Assembly: GCF_004006665.1 (NCBI RefSeq)
Contig: NZ_QOCL01000001.1
Span: 62,001 to 126,000 of the forward strand
DNA: 64,000 bases
Direction of reading: 5' to 3'
From: Halobacteriovorax sp. HLS
GTDB taxonomy: Bacteria > Bdellovibrionota > Bacteriovoracia > Bacteriovoracales > Bacteriovoracaceae
Positions 9,201 through 16,714 of this stretch are shown piece after piece. The position numbers were made by a program, and so were the translations under genes. Below the pieces are notes generated by a model that ran no database searches, was not told the DNA's origin, and was given only the letters and a program-made list of their open reading frames with translations. How positions within the stretch are numbered: the first letter of the stretch is position 1; each line of letters opens with the position of its first letter.

Positions 9201-9348
9201 TAACAAGTGCTGTACGCACGACAAATCCAGGATCCTCTGCCTGAGGAATATTTCTCAGAGACATTATTCCCGTCAAGAAAACTATTGCAACAAAAGTAAG
9301 CGTGATTGTTTGCTTCTTGAGTGCAAATTCTGTTAATCCACCTTTCAT
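6262..9348 (-). CDS. RND multidrug-efflux-type inner membrane transporter
   Basis: 1028-residue resistance-nodulation-division pump of the HAE1-like group, normal length. It has an N-terminal transmembrane helix, a large periplasmic porter region, a six-helix bundle with LVDNAIVMVE (TM4), a second porter region, and TM10-type segment AGIVINNAIVLID. The TM4 aspartate aligns with AcrB D407, while the positions of AcrB D408 and K940 read asparagine; I have seen similar motifs in other RND subfamilies. Third gene of an operon with a TolC-like protein and an adaptor (12-base gap), so all three parts of a tripartite pump are present. Substrate unknown. Confidence 0.95.
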   Translation of the reverse strand: MKGGLTEFALKKQTITLTFVAIVFLTGIMSLRNIPQAEDPGFVVRTALVMTSFPGASPERVEQLVTNTIEEKIQEMPELKHIESQSKTGISVVTITIKDQYKEMRPIWDKLRRKVDDATKDLPEGALAPYVNDDFGDVFGSVITITGNGYSYRELRDFADDLKDEILKLKHTGRVEKYGFQDEKIYLEYNQAKLSELELSPVQLGSLLQEQNILQSGGTIYTNSDSITIEPTGNFLNVQEIKDTIIQLPNSKRLVYLKDILNIRRGYIDPPKQMVRANGAVALALGVSLREGGNIVAQGEELTLLLERMRNILPLGIELEMPVYQPEVVDKKVSDFLSNLYQSIVIVFLSMLVFLGARTGAIVASLIPAAILFSLFWMDFLEYTLDQITLASLIIALGMLVDNAIVMVESITVQVQEGKKLLNACIDSANELKVSLLTSSLTTSAAFLPISTAKNQTGEYLAPMAVVVTITLLCSWILSLTMIPLFSYKFLKVEASAEDENVYAGPFYTKYVSLLKKALEYRKTVVAILVASFAFSLFLLGFIPKNFMPENDRPILIIKIETPKNTPIKRTAEIIEGIEGYLNESWLVNEKREMGALNWVGVVGGGDPRFSLTHNPVQAEPYSGVLLAKLSHLDWDFYEKIRTETYDFIVKNYPEVTAKVEGLKSGGGSKNPLEVRFIGTDSDRLKENSKELKSILETTPGLRSSGDDWGIMKRKVIIDIDKARAFRAGVTNQDIATSLQSVFDGTPVSEYREGKFSITMLLRSSNANRNDLSKLETMDIFSQRTGASIPLKQVAEIKLVWEDGVIYRRNRLRTLTLYAASGGANLAKVIKEKVQPWLDENSPKWGYGYSYEFGGEKESSSQATEAIASQLPLAGIIIILLLILQFNSYKKVSIIMLTIPLGFIGVVIGLFITRGSFGFMSLLGLISLAGIVINNAIVLIDRIDIERDRFGREPYDAVIEAGMRRLRPILMTTVSTIVGLLPLWFFGGVLWTDMAVSIIFGLLVSTILTLIFVPVLYSFLFKIDTQRV

Positions 9349-9360
9349 GACTTTCTCTCT

Positions 9361-10443
9361 TTATTTTTTCTTATTAAATTTTTTCACTTTCATTGCATCT
9401 TTAGCTTTATCAACACCGGCAGTTAAAACTTCCTGTCCATCAACGACACCACTTAAGATCTCAATTCCCTCTTTTAGCAAAGCTCCTACTTCAACAGGAG
9501 TTTTCTTCAGAATTCCAAAGCCATCTTTTCCATACTCTACAAGAAAGACATAAGTACCTGTTTCATCTTTTAAAACAACATGAGACGGAACAACAATCAA
9601 GTTCTCCTTCCCCTTATCTAGAGCAAAATTAAGCTTCACACTAGCTGCCATACTTGCCTTAATAAGACCTTGTTCATTTGGAACTTTAACAGAGACTGGG
9701 TAAACAGCTGCACCGGCAGTTGACACACCTACCTCAAACACAACCCCTTCAAACTCCATATCTGAAAGCGAGTCGATTTGAACAATAACTTTATCTCCTT
9801 GAGAAATTTTAGAAATAATTTGTTCAGGAACACCGATTACAACTTTAAGATCTGTCTCACTTAACATCGAGACGATCGTTTGACCTTCACTAACATTTTC
9901 ATTAACTTCAACTGCACGACTAGCAATCTTTCCGTTATTTGGAGCTCTAAGAATAGTGTAGCCAAGCTTTCTTTCGGCCAATTGAATCTTATATTTGTAA
10001 CCCTGTATAGATGCTTTCAAAGCATCTACATTTGCTCTAGCCTCATCTAACTCAGATCTCGAAGCGTTACTATTGGAGTAAAGAGCAGTGATTCTGTTAT
10101 ACTCCTCGCTTGCTCTTTTATATCTCGACTGCTCTGAGCGATAACTTGACTTCAATTGATTGAGCTCTAGAACGAAATCTTTTTGAAGGATTTGGGCCAA
10201 AACATCACCCTTTTTAACAATTGATCCCACTTTCACATTTAGCTTTTCAATAGAGCCGGAGACTTTGAAACTCATATTGGCCTGTAGATCAGACTCTACA
10301 ATACCTGAAAATGTTCTCTGTCTGTCACCACCTAAGTTAAATACAACTTCAGACTTAACATACATAAAGTCTTGCGTGACTACTTTCTTCTCTTTACATG
10401 AAACAACAAGTAATAGAAAAAGTACCGTTATTAATCTTTTCAT
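9361..10443 (-). CDS. RND periplasmic adaptor (membrane fusion) lipoprotein
   Basis: 360 residues. The signal ends in the lipobox VVSC with lipidated C16, as in AcrA-type adaptors. Order: first half of the lipoyl/beta-barrel region with MSFKVSGSIEKLNVKVGSIV, a coiled-coil hairpin around residues 85-165, then RAPNNGKIASRAVEVNENV closing the lipoyl fold, and a C-terminal beta-barrel and membrane-proximal domain. It bridges the inner-membrane pump and the outer-membrane channel. It sits between the TolC-like gene (8-base gap) and the pump gene (12-base gap). The start has a good ribosome-binding site (AGGGGAA). Confidence 0.93.
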   Translation of the reverse strand: MKRLITVLFLLLVVSCKEKKVVTQDFMYVKSEVVFNLGGDRQRTFSGIVESDLQANMSFKVSGSIEKLNVKVGSIVKKGDVLAQILQKDFVLELNQLKSSYRSEQSRYKRASEEYNRITALYSNSNASRSELDEARANVDALKASIQGYKYKIQLAERKLGYTILRAPNNGKIASRAVEVNENVSEGQTIVSMLSETDLKVVIGVPEQIISKISQGDKVIVQIDSLSDMEFEGVVFEVGVSTAGAAVYPVSVKVPNEQGLIKASMAASVKLNFALDKGKENLIVVPSHVVLKDETGTYVFLVEYGKDGFGILKKTPVEVGALLKEGIEILSGVVDGQEVLTAGVDKAKDAMKVKKFNKKK

Positions 10444-10451
10444 ATATTCCC

Positions 10452-12770
10452 CTATTTATTATAAAAGCTTTTTAATCTATTTAACATTGACTCTTGTTCA
10501 GTAGAATCTAATAAGAAATCATACTGACCAATAAGATTTCCAAGCTCAATATAACTTGAGAGAAAATCATAAATTGAGTCAACTTCATTTTGTGAAGCAG
10601 TTAAAAAATTATTCTGAGCATCAACTACATTAATAATATTTACTTTACCATTCTTATAAAGGTCTTTAATTGCACTAAAGTTATCTTCAGAGAACTTAAC
10701 GTTTAACTTGTTCAACTCAATCGCAGACAACTGAGAGAATAAATCATCGATCTGATTACTAACAAAAGTATCAAGTTCAAATTCTAATGATCTTCGTTTA
10801 GACGTTGCACTTACAAGCTTATTTACAGCTTCTTTTCTATTAGAGAATTTTTCTCCACCAGCAAGAAGTGGAAGCGTTACATTTAAGCTGGCACCCCATG
10901 AATTTTCATTAATAGTAGTACCGACAGGAGCTGTTGATCCAATACCAGAACGGCTAAACGATTTGTTATAATTAAAGTTAACACCAACTTCTGGCATGAA
11001 GAAGGATCTGTTAGCAAGACCTACTGTCTTTTTAACAAGATCTTCATTCTCTATGGCCGCTAAATAAATAGGAGATTTCATTTTAGCTTCAGAAATAACA
11101 AACTTTCTTAAAGCTTCTAGAGCGAGAGGATTATTTGGTACTTTCTGCACATGTCTAAATAAGTAGAACATTGGGTGCAGATGATCTATATCCTCTAACT
11201 TGTATCTACTCTCTGCTGGTCGGTTTAGAATTCTATTCAATTCTGCATAATACTTCTTAAATCCTACTCTAGCATTTATCATTTGAATTTTAGAGGTTGC
11301 TAGCTCTGACTCCCATCTATAAACATCAGTTCTTCTACTAGCACCTGCACTATTTTTCGCCTTAGCAAGTCCAAGGTTTAGCTGAGTCTGCCTAAAATTT
11401 CGTGCTTGAATATCTGCAATCAACTTTGCACGTAGAACATTCAAGTACGCTATCGCGACATCCTTAATTAATGAGTTCTTAAACGCTACATTCTCTTGTT
11501 CTGAAACTCTTAAGCTACTTGCAGAAATAGAGATATTAGTAATTGCAGCATCTGAAAGTATTAATTGATCAACACTTACTGTCCCAACAGTTTGTTTCTC
11601 TGGATTAACGCCTAAAGAACTTGTAGCTTTAGCGGAGTCTTTATCAATAACTTGATGAGATGCTCCAAGATTTACTTGTGGTAGATACTTATTAATAGAC
11701 TTCATTCTCACGGCTTCGCTTGCTAGATAATCAGCATTAGCACCTTTAAGATCAACGTTATCCTTCAATGCCGCAAGTACTGCTTCTTTCAGTTGAAGTT
11801 CTTCAGAAACAACATCCTTTCTAATAATTACCGCATTCATAATGGCATCCCAACTAGGTGTAAAACCAATTAATTGTGCAGTATCTAGATTTAAAACTAT
11901 TTTCTTTGAGCGAAGTACTTTCGTCGTAAGTTCGCTGGCCTTATCTCCTAGGAACATTCTTTGAAGATTTAGTCCCGCTAGGCGAGTTAAATGTACATAG
12001 TCTAGATCATCACCAAAAACAGAGCCTAACATTCCCTCTTCAACGTGCTTCTTAGAAGACAGTGAAAAAGTTTTCAGCTTTCTCTTATTCATCTGTTTAA
12101 TAAATTCAGAAAAATTTTCACTAGAAAAACCTAATAGCTCAGAAACAAAAACAGTTTCTCCCTCAGCTATTGTAGGAATTTTTTCCATATAGTTAGAACT
12201 ATTTATCCTAAGAACATTATAAGTCATTTTCTTTTTAGAAAACTCTGCATCTAAATAAGACTTGATACGACCTTTGGTTAAGGCCTGACCTTGAGAGCTT
12301 ATAATTGTTACTTTTTTTGTACCCGTAATTTTTTTTACTGCATCTAAATTTGAACTAACAATTGAAGAACTCTCGATAAAGTTAAAGTTAGATTTGATTC
12401 TAAAACCTTGGGCCTTAGCACTTAAAACATTTACTGCGACCGTTGGTTTGGCAAATTTCTTCATGGAAACAACACTAGAGCTTCCAATAAAGTCCATTAA
12501 TAAGATTCCGTGAATATTCTTATTTTTATAAAGTTTCTGTAATATATCGAGCGTATTTTTTTGAGAACTATTATTGTAATAAACATGTTCTTTTGGCTGT
12601 CTTAATTTAATGTCATAAGTGGATAACTTAGAAATTTCTTTTCTTAGTTCAGGAAGGTAAGAAGTATTCTTTTCATTTTTGAAATCAAATACTAAGGCAA
12701 CATTTCGAATTTGAGCAGCATAAGTGTTAAAGGTACTAACTACCAAAAATAATAGCAGGAAAGACTTCAT
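10452..12770 (-). CDS. TolC-like outer membrane channel with N-terminal substrate-binding-protein-like domain
   Basis: 772 residues, about 300 longer than a usual TolC homologue. A signal peptide (cleavage near residue 18) is followed by a domain at about 20-318 that reads like a periplasmic binding protein of the ABC_sub_bind/TrpX type. It starts with NVALVFDF, has alternating beta/alpha segments, and closes with IVLNLDTAQLIGFTP, matching the NLKTAKALG-type end of that family. Residues 320-772 carry the outer membrane efflux protein domain, with repeated long helices and the GGEKFSNRKEAVNKL turn. First gene of the tripartite efflux operon. The fusion is continuous in frame with no sign of error. 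The N-domain may capture ligand in the periplasm or act as a structural collar. Confidence 0.85.
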   Translation of the reverse strand: MKSFLLLFLVVSTFNTYAAQIRNVALVFDFKNEKNTSYLPELRKEISKLSTYDIKLRQPKEHVYYNNSSQKNTLDILQKLYKNKNIHGILLMDFIGSSSVVSMKKFAKPTVAVNVLSAKAQGFRIKSNFNFIESSSIVSSNLDAVKKITGTKKVTIISSQGQALTKGRIKSYLDAEFSKKKMTYNVLRINSSNYMEKIPTIAEGETVFVSELLGFSSENFSEFIKQMNKRKLKTFSLSSKKHVEEGMLGSVFGDDLDYVHLTRLAGLNLQRMFLGDKASELTTKVLRSKKIVLNLDTAQLIGFTPSWDAIMNAVIIRKDVVSEELQLKEAVLAALKDNVDLKGANADYLASEAVRMKSINKYLPQVNLGASHQVIDKDSAKATSSLGVNPEKQTVGTVSVDQLILSDAAITNISISASSLRVSEQENVAFKNSLIKDVAIAYLNVLRAKLIADIQARNFRQTQLNLGLAKAKNSAGASRRTDVYRWESELATSKIQMINARVGFKKYYAELNRILNRPAESRYKLEDIDHLHPMFYLFRHVQKVPNNPLALEALRKFVISEAKMKSPIYLAAIENEDLVKKTVGLANRSFFMPEVGVNFNYNKSFSRSGIGSTAPVGTTINENSWGASLNVTLPLLAGGEKFSNRKEAVNKLVSATSKRRSLEFELDTFVSNQIDDLFSQLSAIELNKLNVKFSEDNFSAIKDLYKNGKVNIINVVDAQNNFLTASQNEVDSIYDFLSSYIELGNLIGQYDFLLDSTEQESMLNRLKSFYNK

Positions 12771-12881
12771 TTAGATCTCGATTTTGATATTTAAATTTTG
12801 AGCAATCCTATACTTTTTTAGTCAATAAATCTAGATGAACTCTTATTATGCTCACAAAGAAATGGATATATGTAAGAAATA

Positions 12882-13478
12882 TTACTTTTCAAATTTTATC
12901 CCCATAATGGCAAAAGATAGACCTGCAATAAAGGTTGAAAAGAGAATTTGAAACCCTACCCAACTTCTGGCCTCTTCACTACGTGGCAAAATATCTCCAT
13001 AGCCAGTGGTAGTCGCAGTCACGATAGAGAAATACCAAAAATCTCTATCCCAAATATATATATTTGGGCTGTCCTTTATTCGGTTTGTTATCCATGAATT
13101 CTCTATAATCTCAGAGAATTGGTCCTTACTAATCGTTTCGGAAAGATATTTATGATAGTAGCTAATCATGGCCTTATAGAGTTCATTATAGCTGATAACC
13201 TCTACACTATCGCAACCTGAGTTATTCTCCACTCCATTAAGTAGTGGCTTAATGGCATGATCTAAAAAGTGCTGCTTATCAAAGTGCGGATTAGTACTTG
13301 GTGAACCAAAGAGAACTTTCGCTCTATATTGCTGAATATTACATGAGATATAGAAGCTAAGCGGGTCCTTATGATAAATATTAATATAAACAGATTTAAA
13401 AAAGACTAAGCTAAGTAAGTACGAGAAGAAAATCGTTATCAGTATATAGAATTTCTTATTTCTAAACCTATTTTTCAT
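12882..13478 (-). CDS. Two-TM potassium channel with a long extracytoplasmic insert
   Basis: 198 residues: TM1 at about 9-28, pore helix and selectivity filter TTTGYGD at 156-162, TM2 at about 173-193. The filter sequence is diagnostic of K+ channels (Ion_trans_2 type). Between TM1 and the pore there are about 118 residues, far more than the short turret of KcsA-like channels, including two cysteines (C46, C89) that could form a disulfide. No cytoplasmic RCK or cyclic-nucleotide domain follows; the protein ends 5 residues after TM2. It is transcribed away from the YbaK-type gene; no operon partners. Confidence 0.88.
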   Translation of the reverse strand: MKNRFRNKKFYILITIFFSYLLSLVFFKSVYINIYHKDPLSFYISCNIQQYRAKVLFGSPSTNPHFDKQHFLDHAIKPLLNGVENNSGCDSVEVISYNELYKAMISYYHKYLSETISKDQFSEIIENSWITNRIKDSPNIYIWDRDFWYFSIVTATTTGYGDILPRSEEARSWVGFQILFSTFIAGLSFAIMGIKFEK

Positions 13479-13578
13479 GTTTTAGAGGCCCTAAGTTTTT
13501 GAATTTTTATTAGAGTCTATTTATTCATATTTTTTAGACATTTAGAAGCTAAAATAAAAAGAAAAATGGGAGGAAATA

Positions 13579-14082
13579 ATGAGTATTCCGTCAAATATTT
13601 CTGCTTATTTAGACAAGAACTCCGTTGAGTATTCCCATATACTTCATCCCAAAACTTATAGCGCTGAAGAAACTGCTCATAAAGTCCATTGTCAAAAGCA
13701 TGAAATGGCAAAAATTCTAGCTGTTCATCTAGACCGAGGGGACTTTCTTATTATAATTCCTGCAAATGAACGTCTCGACATGAAACTAGTGAGAAAATCT
13801 CTTCACACAAAGAAAGTAAAGCTCTTTAGCGAGAAAGAAATGCTAAGGATATTTGCTGATTGTGAAGTTGGTGCAATGCCTGCCTTTGGGAACTTATATA
13901 ACCTTCCAGTTGTTGCAGCGCACTCACTGCTAGAAGATGGCCATGTCTACTTTAACGCGGGTACACATACAGATGCCATAAAGTGCTCGATAAGTGAGTT
14001 TATAAAACATTCTCATCCCCTATTTGCAACAGTTTCAAAACTTAACAAAGATAACTTTGTATGCAGAGAGTTAAGTTACTGA
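13579..14082 (+). CDS. YbaK/EbsC-type aminoacyl-tRNA deacylase
   Basis: 167 residues of the YbaK/ProX/INS superfamily, which removes mischarged amino acids from tRNA in trans. The N-terminal substrate-recognition region (HILHPKTYSAEETAHKVH) leads to KILAVHLDRGDFLIIIPA. K45 (HEMAKILAV) is a candidate for the conserved active-site lysine, and GAMPAFGNLYNLPVV matches the GxxxPfG loop near the C-terminus of the family. The start has a strong GGGAGG. Which tRNA it edits (Pro, Ala or other) cannot be told. No operon partner. Confidence 0.85.
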   Translation: MSIPSNISAYLDKNSVEYSHILHPKTYSAEETAHKVHCQKHEMAKILAVHLDRGDFLIIIPANERLDMKLVRKSLHTKKVKLFSEKEMLRIFADCEVGAMPAFGNLYNLPVVAAHSLLEDGHVYFNAGTHTDAIKCSISEFIKHSHPLFATVSKLNKDNFVCRELSY

Positions 14083-14139
14083 AGATGCTAGTGACAGATC
14101 ATTCATTTTTTATAATAATACTCCTAAAGGGAGTATTAA

Positions 14140-14511
14140 ATGTCAGAAGAGTTGAATAATTTTAAAGAGCAAGTTTTAAAGAACCTTACAAATCATGGTT
14201 ACCCTCAAAAGAAAATTTCACTTCCACTAGAGAAGATGTATGAAGTTGCTGATAATAAGGGGCTAAGCTTTAATAAAGTATTAGAATTACTCAAAGAAGA
14301 AGGTCATGAAAGCGAAATTACTACTGATAAAGTAATCTTCTACCCTGCTGAGCAAGAAGAAGATATGTCAGCAATGTTTTCACAGGCACAAGATATGATG
14401 GCAAATATGTCTCCTGAACAACTTCAATCAATTCAAGAAATGATACTTTCCATGAGTCAAGAAGATCGCGAAGAGCTACTCAAGAAAGGAAAAGATATGG
14501 GCCTAGTCTAA
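14140..14511 (+). CDS. Hypothetical small acidic protein upstream of truA
   Basis: 123 residues, no signal peptide or membrane segment. The N-terminal 60 residues look like a small helical fold (NHGYPQKKISLPLEKMYEVA); the C-terminal half is a methionine- and glutamine-rich helix (MSPEQLQSIQEMILSMSQED). I do not recognise a family. It has a clear ribosome-binding site (AAAGGGA) and lies 16 bases before truA, so it is probably co-transcribed with tRNA-modification genes. Cytoplasmic; function unknown. Confidence 0.75.
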   Translation: MSEELNNFKEQVLKNLTNHGYPQKKISLPLEKMYEVADNKGLSFNKVLELLKEEGHESEITTDKVIFYPAEQEEDMSAMFSQAQDMMANMSPEQLQSIQEMILSMSQEDREELLKKGKDMGLV

Positions 14512-14527
14512 GGTCCAAACTCTTACA

Positions 14528-15325
14528 ATGAAACGCTACTATAACTTAGAACTATCATACGATGGTCAAAATTACTTTGGCTGGCAAAAGCAAAAAGACT
14601 TTGAAACTGTTCAAGGGACTTTGGAAGCTACAATTAAAGAAATGATAGGTTCAAACTTTATTAAGTCAATTGGTTCTAGTAGAACCGATACAGGAGTACA
14701 CGCATTAGCAAATATTTGCTTCTTACAGCTACCAACAGAATACACTCCTCAAGCATTAATGGATAACTTAAATAATAATCTTCCAAAAGATATTAGAGTG
14801 ACAAGGTGTGAGAGAACTTACAAGCAATTTAAAGTGATTTACTTTGCCAAGAAGAAGTCTTACTTCTACTTATTTAAGAATCTGCCTCAAGAAATTGATT
14901 CTGACTATTTTACAAATATAACTACTCCACTTGATATTAATAAAATGAAAGAAGCGGCCAAATCTTTTGAAGGTCTACACAATTTTTCAAATTTTTGTTA
15001 TAAAGCTTCTCCAAACTCAGAAAAAAATAAAGAGATCTTCACCTGTAAAATTATTGAGAATCAAGACATACTCACAGGACATAACCGGGAAGGTTCGTAT
15101 GCCCTAATTGTCGAAGGAAGCGGTTTTTTAAAACAAATGATTCGAATTATTATGGGTACTCTATTTAATATAGGTATGGGAAAAGTAGAAATTAAAGATA
15201 TTGAAGAGGCATTTAGTACGACAGATTTTAGGAAAACAGGCTTCATAACTCCTGGAGGAGGTCTCTACCTAAAAGAAATCGAATTTATCAGAGACCCTTT
15301 CAAAGGTCATAGCGTAAATTCGTGA
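14528..15325 (+). CDS. truA: tRNA pseudouridine(38-40) synthase TruA
   Basis: 265 residues. Converts uridines 38-40 of the tRNA anticodon arm to pseudouridine. Key block SSRTDTGVHAL contains catalytic D54; the N-terminal SYDGQNYFGWQ and the later GSGFLKQMIRIIMGTL segments are also standard for TruA. Length is normal. The stop codon overlaps the GTG start of the methyltransferase gene (GTGA), so the two are translationally coupled. Housekeeping function, cytoplasmic. Confidence 0.96.
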   Translation: MKRYYNLELSYDGQNYFGWQKQKDFETVQGTLEATIKEMIGSNFIKSIGSSRTDTGVHALANICFLQLPTEYTPQALMDNLNNNLPKDIRVTRCERTYKQFKVIYFAKKKSYFYLFKNLPQEIDSDYFTNITTPLDINKMKEAAKSFEGLHNFSNFCYKASPNSEKNKEIFTCKIIENQDILTGHNREGSYALIVEGSGFLKQMIRIIMGTLFNIGMGKVEIKDIEEAFSTTDFRKTGFITPGGGLYLKEIEFIRDPFKGHSVNS

Positions 15326-16068
15326 AATTTCTAAAATCATATTTCAATCGAAAATTCTTCAAACAAAAAGCTCCACAGGCCTTTGAAAAAACTTATAAGT
15401 CGATTCAATCGTCTAAGACGTATTTGAAGTACTGTCAAAGTATTCATGGAATAAGTATTAAAATGTTGAATACCTTATCTCCTATTCAACTAAATTCTCT
15501 AAACGATATTGTAAAAAAATCTCAAGCTAAGAAGGTGCTAGATCTTGGCTCAGGCAATGGAGAACTCTTAGTCCATATTTGTAATGAGAATTCAATAAAA
15601 GGTATAGGAATTGACTTCTCATACCTACCTCCATCTAATAAATTTTGTAGTTTTATAAAGTCTGATCATGAAGACTTTAATTTAAATGATAAATTTGATC
15701 TCATATTATCAATTGATTCATCTTATATGATTGGAGATTTCAAAAGATATTTAAAGAATATCATTGATCATCTACATCCAAATGCTAGCGCACTTTTTTT
15801 CATGACTTTTACAGATACAAGCCTCGAGAGTTCCCCTTTTATTAAGGCCTGTAAGAAGTTAAAGATTAACCCCGAAATTATAGACTTCACAAATAATGAC
15901 TACGAGTTTTGGCAAAATAGTAAAAAAGAACTAGATGCTTTAAATCAAGAATTCGTTGATGAAGAACACTTTAACTTGTGGAATATTAAGTATAAAGAAG
16001 TCCTTAAGAACCTAGAGCTACATCAAGAAAATAGAACCAAACGCTATCAAATACTTATTAGAAAATAA
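15322..16068 (+). CDS. Class I SAM-dependent methyltransferase-like protein
   Basis: 248 residues. Motif I VLDLGSGNGE at 73-82 and the acidic end of strand 2 (GIGIDFS, D98) form the SAM pocket; FDLILSIDSSYMIGDF matches motif IV/V spacing of class I methyltransferases. The N-terminal 65 residues are basic. Substrate unknown; a small molecule or RNA is possible. It starts with GTG overlapping truA by 4 bases. A short stem-loop with a T run follows at 16078. Confidence 0.8.
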   Translation: MKFLKSYFNRKFFKQKAPQAFEKTYKSIQSSKTYLKYCQSIHGISIKMLNTLSPIQLNSLNDIVKKSQAKKVLDLGSGNGELLVHICNENSIKGIGIDFSYLPPSNKFCSFIKSDHEDFNLNDKFDLILSIDSSYMIGDFKRYLKNIIDHLHPNASALFFMTFTDTSLESSPFIKACKKLKINPEIIDFTNNDYEFWQNSKKELDALNQEFVDEEHFNLWNIKYKEVLKNLELHQENRTKRYQILIRK

Positions 16069-16077
16069 ATTCTTTCT

Positions 16078-16095
16078 AAAGATCGGTCTTTTTTT
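16078..16095 (+). terminator. Short stem-loop with T run after the truA operon
   Basis: AAAGA / TCTTT arms around the tetraloop TCGG, followed by a run of T (16089-16095). The stem is only 5 pairs, so it is weak, but the position 10 bases after the methyltransferase stop and the T tract fit an intrinsic terminator. Confidence 0.5.
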
Positions 16096-16150
16096 CACTC
16101 TCAAATAATAGTCTTTTTATAGATATAATATTGCTACCAGTGGAGGAATA

Positions 16151-16714
16151 ATGGCGATATCCGTAGATGATAATTATAAACACTCTCAAGAAATACAAAA
16201 GCTAGAAACGAGAAGAAGACACCAGTTCGACGAAATGAGAGCGGGACACGATAAAGAAATTGAGGCCAAAGAAACAACATTTGAAAATCGAATTGATAAC
16301 CTTAAAGAGGGTTTTAAAAACGATAGAAAGGGAACAATTGAGTCTTACAATGTTCAACTAGATAGCTCTAAGAAAGATATTAAAGAAAAGTTTGATCGTT
16401 TAAATGAACAGAATCAAAAAGAAATATCACAACTGAATAAAGACTTTAGTAGAGAGAGACTTGAAAATAGAGAAAAGTTTCAAAATGAATTAAAAAGACT
16501 ATCAAATAAATATAATTCTATTATTGAAGGAAAAGATAGAGATCTTGTTAACACAAAGAAAAATTACGAAAGTAAAATCGCAAAAATTAATAAGAGAAAC
16601 GAAAAAGATATCTCTGAAATTCATGAAAACTATGAAACGAGAATCGATGAATTGAAAGATAAGCAAAGAAGAGAAATAAGAAGAACTGTTGAAAAATATC
16701 GAGGAGAGGGTTAG
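16151..16714 (+). CDS. Highly charged coiled-coil protein with 22-residue repeats
   Basis: 187 residues, no signal or membrane segment, almost entirely charged helix. Reading the sequence shows a 22-residue period: aromatic residues fall at F44, Y66 and F110, then in a second register at Y139, Y161 and Y183 (for example NYESKI and NYETRI). The two registers differ by 29 residues (22 plus one heptad). A 22-residue period is two hendecads, so the rod is probably weakly right-handed or straight. Strong ribosome-binding site (GGAGGAA). Convergent with, and overlapping by four bases, the DUF4105 gene. No homologue recognised; a structural filament or scaffold is a guess. Confidence 0.75.
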   Translation: MAISVDDNYKHSQEIQKLETRRRHQFDEMRAGHDKEIEAKETTFENRIDNLKEGFKNDRKGTIESYNVQLDSSKKDIKEKFDRLNEQNQKEISQLNKDFSRERLENREKFQNELKRLSNKYNSIIEGKDRDLVNTKKNYESKIAKINKRNEKDISEIHENYETRIDELKDKQRREIRRTVEKYRGEG

